A stretch of 30,671 bases of DNA from positions 1 to 30,671 of the forward strand of contig JBKCHO010000037.1 of NCBI GenBank assembly GCA_046302815.1. The letters are read 5' to 3'. The stretch comes from JALRAP01 sp046302815. GTDB lineage: Bacteria; Bacteroidota; Bacteroidia; AKYH767-A; OLB10. Positions 25,286 to 30,671 of this stretch are shown piece after piece. Both the position numbers and the translations under genes were made by a program. Each line of letters starts with the position of its first letter. Position 1 is the first letter of the stretch. The notes beneath the pieces were generated by a model. It saw only the letters and a list, made by a program, of their open reading frames with translations, did no database searches and was not told the origin of the DNA.

Positions 25286-25924
25286 CGCAAATTCGAAATC
25301 CTCCTTCGTATCAATATCCACTTCCCCATAAACATGATCGACAACTAAGGTGCCATGATCGTCGCTGATGATTTTGTTTTGGCGGATGACCTCAACAGAT
25401 GTGATGTATGCCAATCCGTTCTCAAAGTACAGCGGTTGATTATCCTGACTCCGCTGTCCGAAGTCGTAGTTCAAGGGAACGAATTTGGAATCTTGGATAC
25501 GACCTGCTTTTTTATGGAGTGGAGATACGGTGAACATCGAATCGAAGGCTCCCTTTTCAAAGGTATCCAACAATTGTTGCATCATGCCATCAGGCCGAAG
25601 AGGATTAGTAGGTTGCAACAACACAACCGAACGGGTGTTTTCGGGCATGTGATCCAATGCATGTAGAGCTACGGATGCAGAGGTGGCCTCGTCGGTAGCA
25701 AATGCAGCAGGACGCATGATGACTTGAGCCCCGGCCTGTGAGGCGACTGCTGCTATTTGAGCATCATCGGTGCTTACAAACACACCATTGAACAACCCGT
25801 CGAAAGACAAAGCATATTTGATGGAGTGTGCAATCAATGGCATCCCTGCCAGAGGCAAAAGATTTTTTCCTGGCAAACGCTTGGAACCGCCTCGGGCGGG
25901 TATCAGCACAGCAATAGATGACAC
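25262..25924 (-). CDS. neuA: CMP-N-acetylneuraminate (nonulosonate) cytidylyltransferase (NeuA)
   Basis: 220 residues, the usual size of single-domain NeuA. It activates the nonulosonate with CTP to CMP-sugar, the donor for sialyltransferases. The nucleotide-binding signature IPARGGSKRLPGKN lies at 8-21, VSTDD at about 50-54 and LLQPTNPLRP at about 101-110; GEVDIDTKEDF near the end is the conserved metal-binding segment. The start is GTG at 25924, sharing one base with the wzc TAG stop. The last few codons and the stop lie in a heptamer repeat. It could also accept legionaminic acid; the NeuB/NeuC types next to it favour Neu5Ac. Confidence 0.9.
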   Translation of the reverse strand: MSSIAVLIPARGGSKRLPGKNLLPLAGMPLIAHSIKYALSFDGLFNGVFVSTDDAQIAAVASQAGAQVIMRPAAFATDEATSASVALHALDHMPENTRSVVLLQPTNPLRPDGMMQQLLDTFEKGAFDSMFTVSPLHKKAGRIQDSKFVPLNYDFGQRSQDNQPLYFENGLAYITSVEVIRQNKIISDDHGTLVVDHVYGEVDIDTKEDFEFAEWVVGSR

Positions 25925-28344
25925 TAAATCCGTTTGATCAAATTTACTAGGTTACTCCACATAGATGGCTTTCGGTTACCTTCATCATCGTAGTAACCGT
26001 ATTTCTTACCATGCCCATAACCGTAGGCATACCCTTTGGAATAGCCATAGTCGTAACCGTAGCCATAACTATAGCCATAGCGTCCACCAAGGCGAACTCC
26101 GTTGAACACCACGCCCATATTGGGTAATTTTTTGTCGCGGTACAAGGTTTCCAAGCTGGGCATCCAAGTCTTGTCGGTGTAGCCCCAACGAACCACGAAA
26201 ACAGAGGCGTTGGCCTTCCGGCTGATGATTTGTGCGTCGGTAACCAGTCCGATGGGAGGTGTGTCGATGATAATGTCATCGAACTCGAGCTTCAGCTTAT
26301 CGATGAGTTGATCGTAGCGCTCCAACAACAGCAGTTCGGAAGGATTGGGAGGCACGATTCCTGCGGGAACGAAATAAAGCTGATCGCTTACGCCCGTAGG
26401 ATAGATGATACGGTTAGCATCCGTCTCTCCAACCATGTACTGAGAAAAACCAAGCTCGGGTTTTTGATTCAGGTATTTGGAAATTTTGGGCTTGCGTAAA
26501 TCCAACTCAAGCAAAACCACCTTGCGACCCGAGATGGCTAAAGCATTGGCCAGGTTGATGGCAAAGAAGGTTTTCCCTTCACCACTGGTGCTTGAGGTGA
26601 CCATCACGACCCTACCCTTCTCAAGTCCCGGACCATGGATGTAGTGCAAATTGGTTCGTATGGTACGGAATTGCTCTGCAATGGTAGAACGATCCTTGTC
26701 GGTAACCACAATGGGGGAGTTCTTGTGTGGATGCTCCGACAAAGTACCCAACAAGGGGGTATTGGTGACTTTGGTGATCATCTCCAAACCAATGACTTTG
26801 TTGTTGAATGCATCCTTCAAGAACACATATGCCAATGGAATCATGAATCCGGCAATCAGGGCATACAAAAGTATTTGTTCTCTCCGCGGGGATACAGGAT
26901 TGGAATCACCCTGTGGTTTCTCGACGATTCGTGAGTCAGCGGTTGTTGATGCGTATGAAAGGGCAGCTTCTTCCCGTTTTTGCAGTAACAACAAATACAA
27001 TTCCTCCTTGATTTCCTTTTGTCGAAGCACCTTGTCCAACTCCATTTTCAAAGCAGGAATACCCCTTAAGTCCGACTTATATGCGTCGAGCGTTTGGTCG
27101 GTTTGATTTTTCATTTTGGAAACCGAACCCGTCAATGAAGATAAGTTCGAAAGCACAGACTTCTTTAAATTCTCCAGCTCTTCGGCTTTTTGTTTTAAAA
27201 GTGGGCTACTTGAAGCAGTTAATGATTCCAATTTATATCGCTCTAGTACTAGGGAGTTGTATTGGTTGATGGAAGAGCTCAATGAACCATCGCCGATACC
27301 AAAATCACTTGGCATGAATTGAATCAATTGCCCGGCCTCAACAGAACGACGGAACTCGCCGATCAACAACATTTTTAGTCCAAGCTCGCTGGTCTTTTCC
27401 ATGGTTTGCTGAACACCTGCACGAGCCAATTCCATTTCTGCTTGCGGGTCTGTCAGTCCATTTCTAATACGGAAATCCTGAATGGCTTGCTCAATGGAGT
27501 CGATTTCCCCGTTTATGATTGCAAGTCTTTCGTCCAAGAACCGGATAGTACCAGCTGCCATTTGGTTTTTATCTTCAATAGAAGCCTTGTTGTAAACCTC
27601 AAAGAGTCTACCCAAAAAGTCAGTGGCCCTTTCCAATACGGGATCCTGTATGGAAAGATCAATTAGAGCAGCATCTTGTGTCTTTTGCGAAAGACTTAAC
27701 CTTGCGACAATTTCACTAACCACATAATCCAGATCCTGGATTTTCAACTTAACCTCGGTATCGTAGTACCAATCGGCATATCTGCCAGGAACCATATAAA
27801 CCATCCAGGATCCCCATGCCTCTTTGTTGAGAGAGCCCGCCTTTACCTTACGAAGCCTGCCATCCGGCAAGGTGACCGAAAAGGTACCATCACGATGCCT
27901 GTCCAATAAAATTTCCATACCTCGCAGCGCATCTTGAGGATCGTCTATTTTCAGTTTATATGGAATTTTAGAGTAGACATCCACCTTACGGATTTGACCT
28001 TCGGTTATATACAAATGATGTAGATTCAAATCCTGCACCACTTCCCGGATGATGGGTCCTGAACGTAGCAACTCGATCTCATTTTCCAAGGAGGCAGCAC
28101 TCTTGAAAACCTCCATCTCCTGAATGACTTGGTCGGCGTAGGATGTTTTTTTACCGCCTTTGATCATCAATGTGGCATTAGCCTCGAAAAGCGGTGTGGT
28201 GTATCTCAAATAAAGATTACCGATCAACAGGCAAACCAACCCCACAAAAACAAAGAGCGGCCAATGGTATGTAACCTTATTGACCAACGCCCGGAAGTCG
28301 AAATCGTTATCGGGTTGCTCTATGAATTCCTGTGATGATGACAT
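25924..28344 (-). CDS. wzc: Polysaccharide co-polymerase with BY-type tyrosine kinase (Wzc)
   Basis: 806 residues. A Wzz domain begins near residue 15, with transmembrane helix 1 at about 28-47. A long periplasmic, coiled-coil-prone part follows, then the Pro-rich segment (VSPRRE, 484-489) and transmembrane helix 2 at about 490-510. The cytoplasmic kinase carries Walker A SGEGKT (587-592), Walker A' LLELDLRKP (611-619) and Walker B IIIDTPP (691-697). The tail at 756-785 has 13 tyrosines spaced by Gly, the expected autophosphorylation cluster. By phosphorylation cycling it should control chain length and export with the Wza-like protein 30 bases upstream. Wzc usually goes with Wzy systems, whereas here Wzm/Wzt is present. 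ATG start. Confidence 0.95.
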   Translation of the reverse strand: MSSSQEFIEQPDNDFDFRALVNKVTYHWPLFVFVGLVCLLIGNLYLRYTTPLFEANATLMIKGGKKTSYADQVIQEMEVFKSAASLENEIELLRSGPIIREVVQDLNLHHLYITEGQIRKVDVYSKIPYKLKIDDPQDALRGMEILLDRHRDGTFSVTLPDGRLRKVKAGSLNKEAWGSWMVYMVPGRYADWYYDTEVKLKIQDLDYVVSEIVARLSLSQKTQDAALIDLSIQDPVLERATDFLGRLFEVYNKASIEDKNQMAAGTIRFLDERLAIINGEIDSIEQAIQDFRIRNGLTDPQAEMELARAGVQQTMEKTSELGLKMLLIGEFRRSVEAGQLIQFMPSDFGIGDGSLSSSINQYNSLVLERYKLESLTASSSPLLKQKAEELENLKKSVLSNLSSLTGSVSKMKNQTDQTLDAYKSDLRGIPALKMELDKVLRQKEIKEELYLLLLQKREEAALSYASTTADSRIVEKPQGDSNPVSPRREQILLYALIAGFMIPLAYVFLKDAFNNKVIGLEMITKVTNTPLLGTLSEHPHKNSPIVVTDKDRSTIAEQFRTIRTNLHYIHGPGLEKGRVVMVTSSTSGEGKTFFAINLANALAISGRKVVLLELDLRKPKISKYLNQKPELGFSQYMVGETDANRIIYPTGVSDQLYFVPAGIVPPNPSELLLLERYDQLIDKLKLEFDDIIIDTPPIGLVTDAQIISRKANASVFVVRWGYTDKTWMPSLETLYRDKKLPNMGVVFNGVRLGGRYGYSYGYGYDYGYSKGYAYGYGHGKKYGYYDDEGNRKPSMWSNLVNLIKRI

Positions 28345-28374
28345 GGAACGGTTGAGATCTGGATTTGAAATAAA

Positions 28375-29133
28375 TTACTTGGTAAAGGTCAGTATGAATG
28401 TAAAGATGCTCATGGCTGTAAATAGGTAGGTCAGGTTCCTGAAGTTGATTTCCCGTGTACCGAAACGGCCTGGCTGCACATATATGATATCGTTGCTACG
28501 GATGTAGTAGTATGGCGAATTCAACACTTCGGAGGAGTTCAGGTCGAAACGCACCTGCTTACGTACTCCGTTCTCCTCACGGATGAGAAGCACATTGTCG
28601 CGCTTGGCATCGATTTGCAAGTCTCCGGCCAAACTGATGGCATCCATCAAGGTGAGTCGTTCGTTGGCTGAGCTTATCATGCCGGGAGCATTCACAGCAC
28701 CCAATACAGCTATTTTGAAATTGGATATGCGCACCTCCACAATGGGCTCTTTCAGAAAGGCCAGTAGCTTTAGTTGCACTTCGTCGCGGACTTGTTTGGT
28801 GGTAAGTCCCTCTACTTTGATTTTGTTGACCAAAGGAATTTCGATATTCCCATCCATGTCAACCATATATGTGGAACCGGTTGAATAGGTGCTTGCAGAG
28901 CCGCCACTGTTGAAACCAAACAAGGCATTTGCTTCGGGACTGATGCTACCCACGGTGATGCTGATGATGTCGTTCTTTTGAATGACCGGACTTTGGTAGG
29001 GATTCTGAATTTTTGCCGAAGTATCCTGTTGTGGGATATCGGTGAAATACGGAACCTTTTTATAGTTGAGGCAGGAAGACATGAAAAGCATGGTTGCGAT
29101 GGGAACCAGTGCCAGCCATTGGATGCGTTTCAT
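28375..29133 (-). CDS. wza: Outer-membrane polysaccharide export lipoprotein (Wza-like)
   Basis: 252 residues, shorter than E. coli Wza, as is usual in Bacteroidota. A lipoprotein signal peptide ends in MSSC with Cys21 as the lipidated residue. The polysaccharide-export domain starts at about residue 45 (NPYQSPVIQKNDIISITV), and an SLBB domain follows with VLGAVNAPG and a DAISLAGDLQ helix. A hydrophobic segment at the extreme C-terminus (YLFTAMSIFTFILTF) may insert in the outer membrane. It should form or support the pore for the glycan and pair with the Wzc-like protein. ATG start, 12 bases after the antiterminator gene. Confidence 0.93.
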   Translation of the reverse strand: MKRIQWLALVPIATMLFMSSCLNYKKVPYFTDIPQQDTSAKIQNPYQSPVIQKNDIISITVGSISPEANALFGFNSGGSASTYSTGSTYMVDMDGNIEIPLVNKIKVEGLTTKQVRDEVQLKLLAFLKEPIVEVRISNFKIAVLGAVNAPGMISSANERLTLMDAISLAGDLQIDAKRDNVLLIREENGVRKQVRFDLNSSEVLNSPYYYIRSNDIIYVQPGRFGTREINFRNLTYLFTAMSIFTFILTFTK

Positions 29134-29145
29134 ATTGGGTGATGA

Positions 29146-29769
29146 TTAAGAGAGTGGTACGACCTTGCGAAGGTCGGTGTTTTCCATTTCTGCTATGAGG
29201 GCGAAGCCAAGCGTATGCAGCAACACGCGCGAGCGGTTGTTACGGGGTTCCAGTACCAGTCCTTTGTGATCCATGAAAGGACCGCTGACCACTTCCACCG
29301 GATCGTTGGTTACAAACTGTGGAATGGACTCCACTTGGACATTTTGGAAATCCTTGAGGAATCGTTTGATGGTATCGATTTCGTCGGGTCTGACGATTGC
29401 AGGCTTTTTGAGCCAATATACATAATTGAGTACGCCGGGTATTTCGGCGGGCGCCCACAGGTTTTCGGCGCTTACGCGGACGAAGACATAGGATTTAAAG
29501 AGCGGTTCGTGTACGATTTTGCGGCGATCGGACCAGCGGCGCTCCACCTTGTTGATGGGACAGTAGGATTCAAAACCGCGGTTTTTGAGTCGCTCGTCCA
29601 CCTTCTTCTCCCACCTTGGTTTGGTGTATAGTACATACCAATCGCTGTTGGCGGATACATTTTCGAATTGGGATAAGGCTTCGCCTCCCTGACTCACATA
29701 ACAGGTATGATCCATTAACTTTATTGATGTATCGCTAGCGGTATGCTGCCGCGATAATTGTTTAAACAT
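29146..29769 (-). CDS. NusG-like transcription antiterminator of the UpxY/LoaP kind
   Basis: 207 residues. The NGN domain runs from about residue 43 (DWYVLYTKPRWEKKV) to 140 and contains RRWSDRRKIVHEPLFKSYVF. A KOW domain follows at about 155-190 (NDPVEVVSGPF). Specialised NusG paralogs stand first in capsule operons of Bacteroides and stop early termination of the long message by riding on RNA polymerase. Here the gene is also first, ahead of about 29 kb of same-strand genes. The ATG at 29769 gives 42 residues before the domain; Met19 (29715) is an alternative start. Upstream lies a small hairpin in the leader. Family firm; the operon it controls is inferred from position. Confidence 0.9.
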   Translation of the reverse strand: MFKQLSRQHTASDTSIKLMDHTCYVSQGGEALSQFENVSANSDWYVLYTKPRWEKKVDERLKNRGFESYCPINKVERRWSDRRKIVHEPLFKSYVFVRVSAENLWAPAEIPGVLNYVYWLKKPAIVRPDEIDTIKRFLKDFQNVQVESIPQFVTNDPVEVVSGPFMDHKGLVLEPRNNRSRVLLHTLGFALIAEMENTDLRKVVPLS

Positions 29770-29782
29770 TCAAACTTCTGGT

Positions 29783-29800
29783 TGTCGCATTTAAGCGACA
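29783..29800 (-). promoter_or_regulatory. Leader hairpin before the antiterminator gene
   Basis: TGTCGC (29783-29788) and GCGACA (29795-29800) are perfect 6-base arms around a 6-base loop, ending 13 bases before the antiterminator start codon. In the message it would be a short GC-containing stem near the 5' end. Possible uses are a pause site for loading the UpxY-like protein or a control of translation. Function inferred from position only. Confidence 0.4.
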
Positions 29801-29893
29801 CATTATCAGAGGTCTTGTTGGCAAAGATGCTGTTTTTTTATACTGATTGAATCATCGTTGCCTTCGTATATTAAAGATTTTTTTCGATTTTTA

Positions 29894-29901
29894 CAAACAT
29901 A
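29894..29901 (-). promoter_or_regulatory. Candidate -7 promoter element for the polysaccharide operon
   Basis: On the minus strand this reads TATGTTTG, an exact match to the Bacteroidota sigma-ABfr -7 consensus TAnnTTTG. Transcription would begin near 29887, giving a leader of about 120 bases that contains the 29783-29800 hairpin. No TTG stands at the usual distance for the -33 element (one lies about 28 bases away), so the call is weak. Confidence 0.35.
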
Positions 29902-30119
29902 AGTTAATAACTTACCTCATCTTCCTTATCAAGATCTGCTGGACGCTTTTTAGTCCGGACCTTCCAATGAATGTTTAGGTATTTGGTTGGCTTTAACGAG
30001 AGCATCAACCATAAGGATACCAAAAACTTTGTAAAATGATATCGAGGTCATTGCCGTGGGTATTGACTCGTATGCTTGTGCTGATTAACTTTTGTCCCTT
30101 AACTGCTGATTCACAATAA

Positions 30120-30141
30120 ATTGTAGTTAACAAACTACAAT
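30120..30141. promoter_or_regulatory. 22-base palindrome, possible operator
   Basis: ATTGTAGTT (30120-30128) and AACTACAAT (30133-30141) are perfect inverted copies with a 4-base spacer. A site this symmetric between divergent genes is typical of a dimeric repressor or activator site; an RNA hairpin on the plus-strand leader is the alternative. The binding protein is unknown. Confidence 0.45.
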
Positions 30142-30184
30142 ATGTCGCATTTTAACCCATTTTCATCCAAGTGCCATAAATATA

Positions 30185-30209
30185 CACCACCGAACCCCCA
30201 AAAGTGGTG
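30185..30209. repeat. CACCAC/GTGGTG inverted repeat
   Basis: Perfect 6-base arms (30185-30190 and 30204-30209) flank a 13-base loop of C and A. No T-run follows on either strand, so a terminator is unlikely. It lies about 100 bases before the plus-strand gene and could be part of its leader or an operator. Confidence 0.3.
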
Positions 30210-30307
30210 AAAGTTCTACGAAACATTACAACCCGATCATCAGTATAAATGCCCGTGTCATTCGTCATGCCACGCGTTTAACTGACTAAAAACCAAATCA
30301 AAAAGTC

Positions 30308-30671
30308 ATGAAAAAATCTACCAAATTGGAATTAATTGGATTTGTAATTCCATGGATTATTGTCCTTATCTCAAGCCTTGGAGCTAAAGGACAATCTGTT
30401 TCCATTACAACAAGTGGAGCTTTAATTGAAAACTTTAATGGCTTCACCGGCAGTGCATCTCCTGCGAATTGGAATATACAAGGTACAGGTAACAGTGGAA
30501 CAACCTGGAGAGGCACAGATCAAATAAATGGTACATCAGCAGGTTGGTATGGAAACGCAAACATGTCTTTCTTGGGTTCGAATCAAGGAACAAATGCCAA
30601 CGCGACATGGGTTTTGCAAAATAATACCGGAACAAATATCACTGGATTTACAATATCATTTAATGCTAGAA
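30308..30671 (+). CDS. Secreted protein, N-terminal part (runs off right edge)
   Basis: 121 complete codons from an ATG at 30308, open to the window end. Residues 1-28 look like a signal peptide: MKKS, a hydrophobic core (FVIPWIIVLISSL) and a GAKGQS cleavage region. The mature part is rich in Gly, Asn, Ser and Thr (ENFNGFTGSASPANWNIQG, then TTWRG), as in large beta-rich extracellular proteins of Bacteroidota, often exported by the type IX system; that can only be shown by the missing C-terminus. The leader is A-rich with no Shine-Dalgarno sequence. It points away from the polysaccharide operon and is probably a separate unit. Confidence 0.75.
   Translation, partial: MKKSTKLELIGFVIPWIIVLISSLGAKGQSVSITTSGALIENFNGFTGSASPANWNIQGTGNSGTTWRGTDQINGTSAGWYGNANMSFLGSNQGTNANATWVLQNNTGTNITGFTISFNAR

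Larger units (their letters stand above)
29770..30307. other. Divergent intergenic control region
   Basis: 538 bases between the antiterminator gene (minus) and the secreted-protein gene (plus). It must hold the promoters of both units. Visible elements: a hairpin at 29783-29800, a -7-like element at 29894-29901, a GTCCGGAC palindrome at 29953-29960, a 9-base-arm palindrome at 30120-30141 and a CACCAC/GTGGTG inverted repeat at 30185-30209. No gene, tRNA or other recognised RNA is seen. Confidence 0.6.

Noticed and set aside
26651..27106. Plus-strand open frame of 151 codons
   Set aside because: It lies wholly antisense to wzc, whose frame shows clear family motifs throughout; it has no recognisable domain.
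29215..29631. Plus-strand open frame of 138 codons
   Set aside because: Antisense shadow of the NusG-like gene, which has firm NGN and KOW motifs in the minus frame.
30298..30635. Minus-strand open frames at the right edge
   Set aside because: They overlap the plus-strand frame with a signal peptide and Gly/Asn/Ser-rich mature part, which is the better gene.
1..30671. tRNA, rRNA, insertion sequence or transposase
   Set aside because: No cloverleaf, rRNA-like stretch, transposase motif or long terminal inverted repeats were seen on reading both strands.

Overview
The window is a surface-polysaccharide (capsule, exopolysaccharide or O-antigen-like) locus of a member of the Bacteroidota. This rests on several traits: a NusG-like UpxY-type antiterminator at the head of the locus, a short lipoprotein form of the outer-membrane export protein, a BY-kinase with a Gly/Tyr tail, a WbsX-family transferase, A-rich leaders without Shine-Dalgarno sequences, and a TAnnTTTG-type -7 promoter element. 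The genus cannot be fixed from the sequence.

From about 29.77 kb down to base 1 every gene lies on the minus strand, in one tightly packed array that leaves the window at its left edge. In transcription order: (1) 29.8-25.9 kb holds the antiterminator, the Wza-like export lipoprotein and the Wzc-like co-polymerase/tyrosine kinase. (2) 25.9-23.05 kb holds neuA, neuB and neuC, which together should make CMP-N-acetylneuraminic acid (or a close nonulosonate) from UDP-GlcNAc. (3) 23.06-19.6 kb holds a GT-C membrane glycosyltransferase and the Wzm/Wzt ABC exporter, whose ATPase has a C-terminal glycan-recognition domain. (4) 19.5-15.6 kb is a markedly AT-rich cassette: a GT-B enzyme, a DegT-type sugar aminotransferase, a PglD/NeuD-type sugar N-acetyltransferase and a GT2. 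(5) 15.57-15.22 kb is AT-rich and carries an AU-rich inverted repeat and a decayed C-terminal fragment of a WbsX gene. (6) 15.2 kb to base 1 holds an FkbM-like methyltransferase, an intact WbsX gene and a run of glycosyltransferases (GT4, GT14, GT2 and an unclassified GT-B), many joined by 4-base stop/start overlaps. A further gene begins at the left edge.

Taken together, about sixteen complete transferases would build a long, varied glycan containing a nonulosonate and probably an N-acetylated amino sugar. Wzm/Wzt would move it across the inner membrane and Wza/Wzc-type proteins would help it through the envelope. The antiterminator at the head is well placed to let RNA polymerase read through the roughly 30 kb transcript. 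No phosphoglycosyltransferase that would start the chain, no Wzx flippase and no recognisable sialyltransferase is seen.

Right of the operon is a 538-base divergent intergenic region with several inverted repeats and a candidate promoter. Beyond it a plus-strand gene for a secreted protein begins and runs off the right edge.

Points most worth a second look: the WbsX remnant, the heptanucleotide repeat that contains the neuA stop codon, the missing sialyltransferase, the compositional break inside wzt, the high share of TTG/GTG starts, and the hybrid export machinery.
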